In this document: in pieces, positions 7,123 to 16,579 of the stretch
Layout of the letters: each line of letters begins with the position of its first letter
Position numbering within the stretch: the first letter of the stretch is position 1
Assembly: GCA_964498835.1 (NCBI GenBank)
Contig: CAZCIX010000003.1
Span: forward strand, 1-64,000
Direction of reading: 5' to 3'
Source: JAGKXB01 sp964498835
GTDB lineage: Bacteria; Pseudomonadota; Gammaproteobacteria; Burkholderiales; Burkholderiaceae_D
DNA length: 64,000 nt
Translations under genes and position numbers: made by a program
Notes under the pieces: generated by a model
Databases searched by the model: none
What the model saw: the letters and a program-made list of their open reading frames with translations, nothing else
What the model was told of the DNA's origin: nothing

Positions 7123-8466
7123 TTACAGCAAAGTTTTACGCATATCCGACAAAACTTCAGCCAGATACACACTAAAACGCGCACCCATCGCACCGTCGAT
7201 CACGCGGTGATCATAGGATAAGGACATGGGCATCATCAAACGTGGTACAAATTGCGTACCATCCCAAACGGGTTTCATGGTCGATTTAGACAAACCTAAA
7301 ATCGCTACTTCCGGCGCATTGATAATCGGCGTAAATGCGGTGCCGCCAATTCCACCCAAGGAAGAAATGGTGAAACTAGCGCCCTGCATATCAGCTGGTT
7401 TTAATTTGCCTTCACGCGCTTGGGCTGACAATTCGCCCATTTCCTGCGCGATTTGGGCGATGCCTTTTTTATCGGCATCTTTGATTACAGGCACCACCAA
7501 ACCATGCGGCGTGTCAGCGGCAAAACCGATGTGGTAATACTGTTTTAAGATTAAGTTTTCCGATGTAGCATCCAGCGATGCGTTGAAGTTGGGGAACTTC
7601 TTGAGCGCCGCCACGCTGGCTTTGATCACAAATGCCAGCATGGTTAATTTGACGCCTGATTTTGCCAATCCGGCATTCGATGCCACGCGGAAGGCTTCCA
7701 AATCCGTCACATCCGCTTCATCAAATTGCGTGACATGCGGCATCATCACCCAGTTGCGATGCAGGTTGGCGCCGCTGATTTTCTTAATGCGTGACAAAGG
7801 CGCTAAGGTCGTGGCGCCAAATTTGGAGAAATCCAGCGATGGCCAAGGCAATAAATCCAAACCACTGCCGCTACCTTTATTCGCACTCGCCGATGCGCCA
7901 GAAACCGCACCAGACAAGGCGCTTTTAACGAAATTTCTCACGTCATCCAACACAATCCGCCCTTTGGGGCCGCTGCCTTGTACGCGGGTCAAATCGACGC
8001 CTAATTCGCGCGCAAATTTGCGGATAGATGGCGATGCGTGGGGCTTGGTGTTGCTGGTTTCTTGCGCTGGCGTAGTGGCGGGAACGATTGCTGTGGGAGG
8101 AATAGATGGTGCTGGAGTGGGTACTGCTGGGGCGGGGATTGCTGATGTGGCTGGTGCTGGCGTTGCCGCTGGGGCCGGTGTTGCTGCAGGTGCTACGGCG
8201 GCGGTATCGGCATTGCCTGCCGCCAATTCCACTAGCAACAGTAACGAGCCTTCCGCCACTTTGTCGCCCACTTTGACTTTTAATTCTTTCACCACGCCGG
8301 CATGACTGGAGGGAATTTCCATACTGGCTTTGTCGGATTCCACGGTAATCAAGGACTGATCCACTTTGATCACATCACCCGGCTTGACCATCAACTCAAT
8401 CACTTCCACTTCTTTGAAATCGCCGATGTCCGGCACTTTCACTTCCACCACATTCGTAACGCTCAT
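7123..8466 (-). CDS. aceF: Dihydrolipoyl acetyltransferase (E2) of pyruvate dehydrogenase
   Basis: E2 core of the pyruvate dehydrogenase complex, moving the acetyl group from E1 to CoA. It has 447 residues with a single lipoyl domain (residues 7-79, lipoyl Lys46), a long Ala/Pro/Thr linker (about 85-140), a peripheral-subunit-binding domain (ASPSIRKFARELGVDL through GRIVLDDV, about 143-180) and the acyltransferase domain ending in the catalytic SLSYDHRVIDGAMGARF. Many proteobacterial E2p proteins have two or three lipoyl domains. Here one sits on E2 and one on E3. It is the middle gene of the operon. The 260-base gap to aceE contains a REP-like repeat. Confidence 0.97.
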   Translation of the reverse strand: MSVTNVVEVKVPDIGDFKEVEVIELMVKPGDVIKVDQSLITVESDKASMEIPSSHAGVVKELKVKVGDKVAEGSLLLLVELAAGNADTAAVAPAATPAPAATPAPATSAIPAPAVPTPAPSIPPTAIVPATTPAQETSNTKPHASPSIRKFARELGVDLTRVQGSGPKGRIVLDDVRNFVKSALSGAVSGASASANKGSGSGLDLLPWPSLDFSKFGATTLAPLSRIKKISGANLHRNWVMMPHVTQFDEADVTDLEAFRVASNAGLAKSGVKLTMLAFVIKASVAALKKFPNFNASLDATSENLILKQYYHIGFAADTPHGLVVPVIKDADKKGIAQIAQEMGELSAQAREGKLKPADMQGASFTISSLGGIGGTAFTPIINAPEVAILGLSKSTMKPVWDGTQFVPRLMMPMSLSYDHRVIDGAMGARFSVYLAEVLSDMRKTLL

Positions 8467-8582
8467 AGTATGGGCTCCATTTTTATTCCCTTGTTTCTTT
8501 TATCGAGGGAGGAAAATTTTGATTAATTTATCTGACTTATTTATTTAATCTGAAATTATCCATTGACCTGAAAAACTTAAAA

Positions 8583-8678
8583 CCGTCGTCCCCGAGTGCT
8601 TTAGTCGGGGACCCAGTGGCTTTTAGTGCTAAACAACGAAAGACACTGGATTCCCGCCTAAACCCGCGGGAACGACGG
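8583..8678. repeat. REP-like bipartite palindrome (copy 2, complete)
   Basis: Complete copy. The left half forms a hairpin (GTCCCCGAGTGCTTTAGTCG and on to GGGAC), the right half a second hairpin (TTCCCGCCTAAACCCGCGGG), joined by a linker of about 30 bases. Outer ends CCGTCGTCCCC and GGGAACGACGG are inverted repeats of each other, so the whole unit is an imperfect palindrome. It sits inside the pyruvate dehydrogenase operon, between aceE and aceF, and would be present in the operon mRNA. Confidence 0.85.
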
Positions 8679-8726
8679 GTTTAAATGTCACGATTAATTC
8701 ATCAAATCAATGAAAATCCGGGTGTA

Positions 8727-11432
8727 TTACTGCGTCACCGGATTTGCTTTCTCTGGATCAATCCCATATTTCGCAATTGCTTGCGACACCACAGAAGCAG
8801 CGATCGCACCTTCATCCGCCAACGCTTTCAAGGCAGCGATCGTCACGTAATAACGATTGACCTCAAAGAATTCACGCAGCTTGAGACGCGTATCAGAACG
8901 GCCAAAACCATCGGTACCCAATACAGTGTACGAACGTCCTTTCGGCATAAATGGACGAATTTGCTCAGCAAATGTGCGTACATAGTCGGTAGCCGCAATG
9001 ACAGGGCCGGACGTGTTTTGCAAACATTCTGTCACGTAAGGCAAGCGCTGCTTGTCTTCTGGATGCACGCGGTTCCAACGTTCCACATCTTGCCCTTCAC
9101 GCGCTACCAAAGTTAAGGATGGAGCGGACCAAATATCTGCCGCAACACCCCAATCGTCTTGCAGCAATTGGGCCGCTGCGATGGATTCGCGCAAGATTGT
9201 TCCGGAGCCTATCAACTGCACTTTATGTTTGGCTTTTTTCTTGCTTTCCTGCAGCAAATACATGCCTTTCAAAATGCCTTCTTCTTGTCCAGCTTGTAAG
9301 CCAGGGTGGGCATAGTTTTCATTCATCAAAGTGATGTAATAGAAAACATCTTCCTGATTTTCTATCATGCGTTTCAAACCATCATGAATGATGACCGCCA
9401 ATTCATGCGCAAAGCTGGGATCGTAAGGCAAGCAGTTCGGAATCGTCGCGGCCAGCAAATGGCTATGACCATCTTCATGCTGTAAACCTTCGCCATTCAA
9501 GGTCGTACGACCCGCCGTGCCGCCCATCAAGAAACCACGTGCGCGCATATCCCCGGCGGCCCACACCAAATCGCCGATACGCTGCATACCGAACATGGAA
9601 TAGAAGGTATAAAACGGCAACATGACGCGATTGTTGCTGGAATACGACGTCGCAGCAGCAATCCAAGAACTCATGCCGCCGGCTTCGTTAATCCCTTCCT
9701 GCAAGATCTGGCCCGCTTTATCTTCGCGGTAATACATGACCTGATCTTTATCGACCGGCTCATACAACTGCCCTTGCTGGCTGAAAATACCAATCTGGCG
9801 GAACAAACCTTCCATCCCAAAAGTACGCGATTCATCCACCAAAATCGGTACCAAACGCGGGCCTAAATGTGGATCGCGCAGCAAGGTGGAAATAATCCGT
9901 ACATAAGCTTGCGTGGTGGAAATTTCTCGTCCTTCTGCTGTTGCATCCAACACATTTTGGAATGCAGTCAACGCTGGCACAGGCAATTTCTCATCCGCCT
10001 GCGTACGACGCTGTGGCAAATAGCCGCCCAAATTCTTACGGCATTCATGCAAATACACCATCTCTGGCGCATCGTCCGCTGGTTTGAAAAATGGGACTTC
10101 CGGCAATTTGTCGTCTGGAATGGGAATCGAAAAGCGATCACGCATTTCACGGATGGTGGCATCGGTCAATTTTTTGGTTTGATGCGCCGTATTACGCGCT
10201 TCGCCCGATTTGCCCATGCCATAGCCTTTGACTGTCTTGATCAACAACACAGTAGGCTGGCCTTTGTGCTCTTGGGCAACTTTAAAGGCGGCATAAATCT
10301 TGTGTGGATCATGACCACCACGGCTCAAGCGCCAAATGTCGTCGTCAGTCAAATTGGCAACCATTTCCAGCAATTTTGGATGTTTACCAAAGAAATGCTG
10401 ACGCACATAAGCGCCGTCTTTGGCTTTGTAATTTTGATACTCACCGTCCAGCGTTTCCATCATGACACGCTGCAAAATACCGTCTTTATCTTTCGCCAAC
10501 AATGCATCCCACTCCGCGCCCCAAATGACTTTGACGACATTCCAGCCCGCACCTCTAAAATCGGCTTCCAGCTCCTGAATGATTTTGCCATTACCACGCA
10601 CTGGGCCATCTAGGCGCTGCAAATTGCAGTTGACCACCATCACCAGGTTATCCAATTTCTCACGCGCGGCCATACCGATCGCGCCCATGGATTCTGGTTC
10701 GTCCATTTCACCATCGCCACAAAACACCCAAACCTTGCGGTTATCCGTTTTGGCAATATCACGTGCATGCAAATACTTGAGGAAACGCGCTTGGTAAATC
10801 GCCATCAAAGGCCCCAAGCCCATGGATACAGTAGGAAACTGCCAGAAATCCGGCATCAATTTGGGATGTGGATAAGAAGACAAACCCTTACCATCGACTT
10901 CGCGGCGGAAGTTAATCAGGTGCTCTTCGCTTAAACGCCCTTCCAGGAAAGCACGAGCATAAATCCCCGGGGAAGAATGGCCTTGGATGTAAAGCAAATC
11001 ACCGCCATGATCTTCGGTTGGTGCGTGCCAGAAATGGTTAAATCCAATTCCCAACATATTCGCGAGCGAAGCAAAACTGGAAATATGACCACCCAAATCG
11101 CCATCCACACGATTCGCTTTGACGACCATCGCCATCGCATTCCAGCGCATCCAGGAACGGAGGCGCTCTTCAAATTCCAAATTACCTGGGCAATGCTGAC
11201 CTAAATGGGCTGGAATGGTGTTGACATACGCTGTATTACTAGAAAAAGGGATATGCGCACCCCGACGACGCGCCAGATCCACCATGCGCTCCATCAAATA
11301 ATGCGCCCGCTCCGGACCTTCATTTTCAATCACGGCTTCCAATGCATCCAGCCACTCTTTGGTTTCCAATACATCGGAATCATCAGACTGATTGGCTGCC
11401 TGGATTGAAACCTGGTCAAATTGCGCTGACAT
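8727..11432 (-). CDS. aceE: Pyruvate dehydrogenase E1 (homodimeric)
   Basis: Thiamine-diphosphate-dependent E1 that decarboxylates pyruvate and acetylates the lipoyl groups of the complex. 901 residues, the normal length for the single-chain E1 type. The TPP/Mg motif starts with GDGEMDEPES at about 239 and ends near NLVMVVNCNLQ. The N-terminal segment with HISSFASLANMLG and the C-terminal TDGFGRSDTRLKLREFFEV are typical. The start has AGGAG upstream. It is the first gene of aceE-aceF-lpdA. The promoter region at 11433-11718 is shared with divergent folD. Confidence 0.98.
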   Translation of the reverse strand: MSAQFDQVSIQAANQSDDSDVLETKEWLDALEAVIENEGPERAHYLMERMVDLARRRGAHIPFSSNTAYVNTIPAHLGQHCPGNLEFEERLRSWMRWNAMAMVVKANRVDGDLGGHISSFASLANMLGIGFNHFWHAPTEDHGGDLLYIQGHSSPGIYARAFLEGRLSEEHLINFRREVDGKGLSSYPHPKLMPDFWQFPTVSMGLGPLMAIYQARFLKYLHARDIAKTDNRKVWVFCGDGEMDEPESMGAIGMAAREKLDNLVMVVNCNLQRLDGPVRGNGKIIQELEADFRGAGWNVVKVIWGAEWDALLAKDKDGILQRVMMETLDGEYQNYKAKDGAYVRQHFFGKHPKLLEMVANLTDDDIWRLSRGGHDPHKIYAAFKVAQEHKGQPTVLLIKTVKGYGMGKSGEARNTAHQTKKLTDATIREMRDRFSIPIPDDKLPEVPFFKPADDAPEMVYLHECRKNLGGYLPQRRTQADEKLPVPALTAFQNVLDATAEGREISTTQAYVRIISTLLRDPHLGPRLVPILVDESRTFGMEGLFRQIGIFSQQGQLYEPVDKDQVMYYREDKAGQILQEGINEAGGMSSWIAAATSYSSNNRVMLPFYTFYSMFGMQRIGDLVWAAGDMRARGFLMGGTAGRTTLNGEGLQHEDGHSHLLAATIPNCLPYDPSFAHELAVIIHDGLKRMIENQEDVFYYITLMNENYAHPGLQAGQEEGILKGMYLLQESKKKAKHKVQLIGSGTILRESIAAAQLLQDDWGVAADIWSAPSLTLVAREGQDVERWNRVHPEDKQRLPYVTECLQNTSGPVIAATDYVRTFAEQIRPFMPKGRSYTVLGTDGFGRSDTRLKLREFFEVNRYYVTIAALKALADEGAIAASVVSQAIAKYGIDPEKANPVTQ

Positions 11433-11519
11433 AGCGTATCTCCTATTGTTTCTACAGTTTCTACGGGGAATTAAATTTTAAAAGCACGAAAGTATACTCA
11501 GTAAACAAGCCACTTTTAT

Positions 11520-11533
11520 ACTCAGAAGTGAGT
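11520..11533. promoter_or_regulatory. Palindrome in the aceE-folD divergent region
   Basis: ACTCAGAAGTGAGT has perfect five-base inverted arms (ACTCA/TGAGT), and a related half-site (TATACTCAG) lies 25 bases to the left, so it could be an operator for aceE. It does not match the enterobacterial PdhR consensus. No regulator is known from the sequence, and chance is possible. Confidence 0.25.
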
Positions 11534-11718
11534 AAATCATTTTACAAACGGCGGATTTTAACAGCACCCAGATTGTTTTCCAAATTGCGAAATTGCATTT
11601 CATAATGTGAAATATTATTGCATAGCAGCATGGGGGAATAATCCGTTCTTGCCGCTATTTGGTTACAATGATGCCTTCCGCATTAAATTCCTCATTCTCA
11701 ATTATTTGGACGCCCACC

Positions 11719-12564
11719 ATGCCTGCTCACATCATCGATGGAAACCTTCTTTCCCAACAATTACGCGCAGATGTTGCCAAACGCGCGGCAGCGCTGACTG
11801 CGCGTGGCAAGCAGCCTGGATTGGCGGTGATTTTGGTTGGCGATAATCCCGCTTCCACCGTGTATGTACGCAACAAGGTCAAGGCGTGTAGTGACAATGG
11901 TTTGCATTCTGTATTAGAAAAATATGACGCTGAACTCAGCGAAGCTGATTTACTGGCACGCATCAATGCTTTAAATAACGACCCAACAATCCATGGCATT
12001 TTGATCCAACTGCCGTTGCCAGCTCACATTAACGCGACCAAAGTGATTGAAGCGATTGCAGCAGAAAAAGACGTGGATGGCTTTCACATCAGCAATGCAG
12101 GCTTGTTGATGACCGGTCAGCCTTTATTCCGCCCCTGCACACCATATGGTGTGATGAAAATGCTGGAATCAATCGATTATCCGATCCGCGGCGCACATGC
12201 TGTAGTCGTCGGTGCATCCAATATTGTCGGAAAACCACAAGCCATGTTGTTATTGCAGGCAGGTGCCACCGTCACGATTTGCAATTCAAAAACCCGCGAT
12301 CTGGCACACCACACCAAACAGGCTGATATCCTGGTTGTCGCCACTGGCAAAGCCAATCTCGTCACTGCCGATATGATTAAACCCGGCGCTGTAGTAATTG
12401 ACGTGGGGATGAATCGCAATCAAGAAGGCAAATTATGCGGCGACGTGGACTTTGCCAATGCGAAAGAAGTCGCTTCCCACATCACGCCAGTACCAGGTGG
12501 CGTCGGGCCGATGACTATCACCATGTTGTTGGTCAATACGATAGAAGCTGCGGAAAGAATGTAA
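11719..12564 (+). CDS. folD: Bifunctional methylene-THF dehydrogenase / methenyl-THF cyclohydrolase
   Basis: Interconverts 5,10-methylene-, methenyl- and 10-formyl-tetrahydrofolate, supplying formyl groups for purines and initiator tRNA. 281 residues from MPAHIIDG, the usual length. The longer frame starting at 11659 adds an N-terminus not found in the family. Catalytic Tyr49 and Lys53 (YVRNK), the KDVDGFH and PCTPYGVMKML motifs, and the NADP-binding GASNIVGKP and PGGVGPMTITML segments are present. Functionally it sits next to glyA (2398-3642) in one-carbon metabolism. It is followed eight bases later by prlC. Confidence 0.97.
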   Translation: MPAHIIDGNLLSQQLRADVAKRAAALTARGKQPGLAVILVGDNPASTVYVRNKVKACSDNGLHSVLEKYDAELSEADLLARINALNNDPTIHGILIQLPLPAHINATKVIEAIAAEKDVDGFHISNAGLLMTGQPLFRPCTPYGVMKMLESIDYPIRGAHAVVVGASNIVGKPQAMLLLQAGATVTICNSKTRDLAHHTKQADILVVATGKANLVTADMIKPGAVVIDVGMNRNQEGKLCGDVDFANAKEVASHITPVPGGVGPMTITMLLVNTIEAAERM

Positions 12565-12572
12565 TCACTACG

Positions 12573-14654
12573 ATGACGACTATGAATAATCCCTTATTAG
12601 ACTTCACCGACCTGCCACGTTTCGACGCCATTCAGGCGGAACATGTCACGCCAGCGATTGACGAATTGTTAGCCCAAAACCGCGCGTTGATCGCACAATT
12701 AGAAAAACCACTAACCGAAACAGAAACCGTCACTTGGGAAAATTTTGTCGAGCCACTAGAAAACACGACCGAAAAACTCAGTCGCGCCTGGGGCATCGTC
12801 GGGCATTTGAATGCCGTGATGGACACGCCGCTTTTACGCGCTGCTTACAATGAAAATCAGCCGAAAATCACCGAATTCTGGACTTCGGTTTCACAAAACC
12901 TGGCGCTTTTTGCCAAATACCAAGCATTGCACGATGGTCCGCAATATGCGGCTTTGTCGGCACCACGCAAAAAGATCATCGAAAACGCATTGCGCGATTT
13001 CCGCCTCGGTGGCGCTGAATTGAATGATGAAGACAAAGTGCGCTTTGCCGCCATTCAAGAACGACAAGCCGCGCTTTCCACCAAGTTTTCAGAAAACGTG
13101 CTGGATGCCATCAATGACTACAAATTATTGATAGAAAACGAAGCCGAGTTGGCAGGTTTGCCGGAAGACGCCAAACAAGCAGCACGCGCAGCGGCGGAAA
13201 AAGATGGCAAGAGCGGTTATCAATTCACCCTGCACTTCCCTTCTTATTTCCCCATTTTGCAATTCGCCGACAACCGCGAATTACGTGCCACGATTCATCG
13301 CGCCAATATCACCAAAGCGTCTGAACTAGGCAGCAAACCAGAATGGGATAACACGCAAAACATCGTTGAGTTATTAAAACTGCGCAAAGAAGAAGCACAG
13401 TTATTGGGTTATCAAAATTTTGCCGAAGTGTCGCTGGTCTCCAAAATGGCACCCAATCCGCAACACGTGATTGATTTTCTGCAGGATTTGGCAAAACGGG
13501 CGCGTCCGTATGGCGAAACGGATCTCGCTATGCTGCGCGATTTTGCCAGCAAAGAATTAAACATTACGACACTGGAGGCTTGGGATATCGCGTATGTATC
13601 AGAAAAACTGCGCGAACAACGTTATGCGTTTTCTGAACAGGAAGTGAAGCAATACTTCCCCGAAGACAAAGTCAGAGCGGGTTTGTTCGATCTGGCGCAA
13701 ACACTGTTTTCTATTCAAATTAAACCCGACACAGCGCCAGTTTGGCATCCTGATGTGCAGTTTTTCCGCATCGAAAGAAATGGCCAGCTCATCGGTCAGT
13801 TTTATCTCGATCTGTATGCCCGCAGTGGCAAACGTGGTGGTGCCTGGATGGATGATGCACGCACACGCAAACGTTTGTCGCAAGACAAGATACAAACACC
13901 AATCGCATATTTAGTTTGCAACTTCACGCCACCTGCGCTGAAGGATGAAAAAATCCAGCCGACCTACTTAACTCACGATGAAGTCATCACGCTATTCCAC
14001 GAATTTGGCCACGGCTTGCATCACATGCTGACGCAAATCGAGGATTTGGGCGTGTCTGGCATTAACGGTGTGGAATGGGATGCGGTGGAGCTGCCTTCGC
14101 AATTTATGGAAAACTTTTGCTGGGAATGGGATGTACTGCAAAAAATGACCGCACATGCTGAAACCGGCGCTACGTTGCCACGCGCTCTGTTTGACAAAAT
14201 GCTGGCTGCAAAGAATTTCCAATCCGGCTGGCAAACCCTGCGTCAGGTTGAATTATCCCTGTGTGATATGCGTTTACATCATGACTATGATCCCAGCACA
14301 AGTTCCAAAACAACGCAGGATGTGATGGAAGAAGTTAGGCAGCAAGTCGCGCTCATGCCAGCACCGGCATTTAATCGTTTTCAAAATGCATTCAGCCATA
14401 TTTTTGCCGGTGGGTATGCCGCCGGTTATTACAGCTATAAATGGGCGGAAGTCTTATCTGCCGATGCGTACAGTGCGTTTGAAGAAGCTGCAAGCGCAGC
14501 AGGCAGTGTTGTATCCAGCGAAATTGGCCGGCGTTTTCAAACAGAAATATTGGCAGTCGGTGGTTCACGCCCAGCGCTGGCGTCCTTTCAGGCTTTCCGT
14601 GGTCGCTCACCCAGCATAGACGCGCTGTTGCGTCATCATGGCATGGCTGCCTGA
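12573..14654 (+). CDS. prlC: Oligopeptidase A (M3 metallopeptidase)
   Basis: Cytosolic zinc peptidase that degrades short peptides, including cleaved signal peptides. About 693 residues from ATG 12573 (12582 is also possible), matching the family. The reading frame is open further upstream, but that part overlaps folD and is not plausible coding. The zinc site H476-E-F-G-H480 is intact, with the downstream ENFCWEWD segment expected to give the third ligand. M3 features such as SGINGVEWDAVELPSQFMEN and AGGYAAGYYSYKWAEVL are visible. It is likely co-transcribed with folD and holC. Confidence 0.96.
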   Translation: MTTMNNPLLDFTDLPRFDAIQAEHVTPAIDELLAQNRALIAQLEKPLTETETVTWENFVEPLENTTEKLSRAWGIVGHLNAVMDTPLLRAAYNENQPKITEFWTSVSQNLALFAKYQALHDGPQYAALSAPRKKIIENALRDFRLGGAELNDEDKVRFAAIQERQAALSTKFSENVLDAINDYKLLIENEAELAGLPEDAKQAARAAAEKDGKSGYQFTLHFPSYFPILQFADNRELRATIHRANITKASELGSKPEWDNTQNIVELLKLRKEEAQLLGYQNFAEVSLVSKMAPNPQHVIDFLQDLAKRARPYGETDLAMLRDFASKELNITTLEAWDIAYVSEKLREQRYAFSEQEVKQYFPEDKVRAGLFDLAQTLFSIQIKPDTAPVWHPDVQFFRIERNGQLIGQFYLDLYARSGKRGGAWMDDARTRKRLSQDKIQTPIAYLVCNFTPPALKDEKIQPTYLTHDEVITLFHEFGHGLHHMLTQIEDLGVSGINGVEWDAVELPSQFMENFCWEWDVLQKMTAHAETGATLPRALFDKMLAAKNFQSGWQTLRQVELSLCDMRLHHDYDPSTSSKTTQDVMEEVRQQVALMPAPAFNRFQNAFSHIFAGGYAAGYYSYKWAEVLSADAYSAFEEAASAAGSVVSSEIGRRFQTEILAVGGSRPALASFQAFRGRSPSIDALLRHHGMAA

Positions 14655-14668
14655 CCGATATTATTCCT

Positions 14669-15112
14669 ATGACGCGTATCGATTTTCATACTGGCGTGGT
14701 GGACAAAATCCATTACGCCTGCCGTCTGGTTAGGAAGCTACGCCTGCACATTCCGGATCAACAAATTGTGCTGCTGGCGCAAGATCCAGCGCAATTGACG
14801 GAGCTTGATATGACGCTGTGGACGTTTTCCGAAGCGGATTTTTTACCGCACGCCATCGTTGGTCATCAATTGGCGGAGTACTCGCCCATTTTATTGACGC
14901 ACAACATGTCAGGCGAAGCAGCCAATTTGTTGAAGAATCAAATTCTGATCAATTTATCGATGAACACGCCGGATAACTTCTCTCACTTTGAACGCTTGTT
15001 TGAAATTATTTCAACCAATGAAACCGATAAAAAACATGGACGCCAACGCTATAACTTTTATAAACAACAGCCGTATCCACTGTCGCATTTCGTCATAGAA
15101 CAAAATAATTAA
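14669..15112 (+). CDS. holC: DNA polymerase III chi subunit
   Basis: Chi links the clamp loader (through psi) to single-stranded DNA-binding protein at the replication fork. 147 residues, typical. Family segments are the N-terminal MTRIDFHTGVVDKIHYACRL and the LDMTLWTFSEADFLPH/ PILLTHN blocks. It starts 14 bases after prlC. In many relatives holC follows pepA, but here the upstream gene is prlC. A REP-like element lies directly downstream. Confidence 0.92.
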   Translation: MTRIDFHTGVVDKIHYACRLVRKLRLHIPDQQIVLLAQDPAQLTELDMTLWTFSEADFLPHAIVGHQLAEYSPILLTHNMSGEAANLLKNQILINLSMNTPDNFSHFERLFEIISTNETDKKHGRQRYNFYKQQPYPLSHFVIEQNN

Positions 15113-15144
15113 TCCGAGATTATCTATTACCCCAAATCCACACT

Positions 15145-15239
15145 CCATCGTCCCCGAGTGCTTTAGTCGGGAACCCAGTGACTTTGACAGTAAACAACGA
15201 AAGACGCTGAATTCCCGCCTAAACCCACGGGAACGACGG
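15145..15239. repeat. REP-like bipartite palindrome (copy 3, complete)
   Basis: Same layout as the copy at 8583-8678, with a few substitutions (CCATCG for CCGTCG at the left end, GGGAAC for GGGGAC, CCCACGGG for CCCGCGGG). The linker AAACAACGAAAGACGCTG is conserved. It lies between holC and dadA and could act as the 3' end structure for the prlC-holC transcript. Confidence 0.85.
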
Positions 15240-15310
15240 AGTTTAATGGACAATATCAATTAATTATTAATCATTAAAAATTTCATTAATCAAAATCCAA
15301 GAGTCTCTTC

Positions 15311-16579
15311 ATGAAAGTCATCGTATTAGGTTCAGGCATCATCGGTACCACATCCGCTTGGTTTTTAAACCAGGCTGGCCATGACGTCACTGTCATTGAA
15401 CGTCAACCTGGTGCCGCTCAAGAAACTAGTTTCGCAAATGGATGCCAAATATCCGTCTCACACGCCGAACCTTGGGCGAATCCTACTGCACCATTAAAAA
15501 TTCTCAAATGGCTAGGCCAAGAAGATGCGCCGCTACTCTATCGTTTTCGTCCTGAATGGCTGCAATGGAAATGGGCACTCAGCTTCTTGCGTGAATGCAC
15601 ACCTAGCCGCACCGATTACAACATCCGCCAGATCGTAGCGATTTCCGAATACAGCCGCCTCACACTACAAGCGATACGAAAACAAACCGGGATTGAATAT
15701 GACTGCCTGACCCGCGGCATTTTGCATTTTTATACCGATCAAAAAGAATTTGACGATTCTTTGCCTGCCGCAAAACTGATGAGAGACTTGGGTTGCGAAC
15801 GCAATTCCATCGACGCTGATGAAGTGGTCAAAATCGAACCCGCATTAGCTGGCATCCGCGACAAAATCGTCGGCGGCGATTTCACCGACAGCGACGAATC
15901 TGGCGATGTGTATCAATTCACCACAGGATTAGCAAAAAAAGCACAGGAAGCTGGTGTCAACTTCCAATTCAACACCACCGTCACCCGTTTATTGACTGAA
16001 GGTAGCGGTGCAAACGCCAAAATCAACGCAGTTGAAATCATTGATCCAAATGGCAAACATCACATCCTACGCGCCGATGCGTTTGTCGTAGCAATGGGCA
16101 GTTTCTCCCAACCCTTGCTACAACCGCTCGGCATCAATTTGATGATTTATCCCGGCAAAGGCTATTCCGCCACCTACCCCATCATCAATCCAGACGCCGC
16201 GCCTTCGGTATCCTTGACCGACGATGGTTACAAGCTGGTGGTGTCACGCCTGGGCAATCGCCTGCGCGTGGCGGGCACGTGTGAATTGAATGGTTACACG
16301 CGTGAACTCAACACTGCACGCTGCGAAGCCATCACACGCCGCACGCGCGAATTATTCCCTGAAGCATGCGACTACAACAATCCGATTTACTGGACTGGCT
16401 TGCGGCCTTTGACTCCATCCAATATTCCGTACATAGGCAAAACCAAATTTTCTAATTTATTTTTGAATACCGGACACGGCACATTAGGCTGGACGATGGG
16501 CTGTGGTTCAGGTTTAGCCATCGCTGATATCGTGTCAGGCCGCAAACCAGACGTGGATTTTGCATTTACGGGGATGTAA
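15311..16579 (+). CDS. dadA: D-amino acid dehydrogenase small subunit
   Basis: FAD-dependent oxidative deamination of D-amino acids, classically D-alanine, to 2-oxo acids, with electrons going to the respiratory chain. 422 residues. The N-terminal dinucleotide motif is VLGSGIIGTTSAWFLNQAGH. A C-terminal YWTGLRPLTPSNIPYIG plus NTGHGTLGWTMGCGSG block is typical of DadA and the wider DAO family. No alanine racemase (dadX) neighbours it. Its last 14 bases overlap the end of the convergent GT41 gene. Confidence 0.93.
   Translation: MKVIVLGSGIIGTTSAWFLNQAGHDVTVIERQPGAAQETSFANGCQISVSHAEPWANPTAPLKILKWLGQEDAPLLYRFRPEWLQWKWALSFLRECTPSRTDYNIRQIVAISEYSRLTLQAIRKQTGIEYDCLTRGILHFYTDQKEFDDSLPAAKLMRDLGCERNSIDADEVVKIEPALAGIRDKIVGGDFTDSDESGDVYQFTTGLAKKAQEAGVNFQFNTTVTRLLTEGSGANAKINAVEIIDPNGKHHILRADAFVVAMGSFSQPLLQPLGINLMIYPGKGYSATYPIINPDAAPSVSLTDDGYKLVVSRLGNRLRVAGTCELNGYTRELNTARCEAITRRTRELFPEACDYNNPIYWTGLRPLTPSNIPYIGKTKFSNLFLNTGHGTLGWTMGCGSGLAIADIVSGRKPDVDFAFTGM

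Noticed and set aside
7583..8305. 240-residue plus-strand frame opposite aceF, Ala/Gly-rich at its end
   Set aside because: Its low-complexity end mirrors the Ala/Pro linker of E2. It is a shadow frame.
9867..10613. 248-residue open frame on the plus strand opposite aceE
   Set aside because: It is antisense to a fully conserved E1 gene, has no family signature and no Shine-Dalgarno. It reflects codon bias of aceE.
12435..12572. Extended N-terminus of oligopeptidase A overlapping folD
   Set aside because: The extra 46 codons lie within the folD coding sequence in another frame, and the family starts near residue 47.
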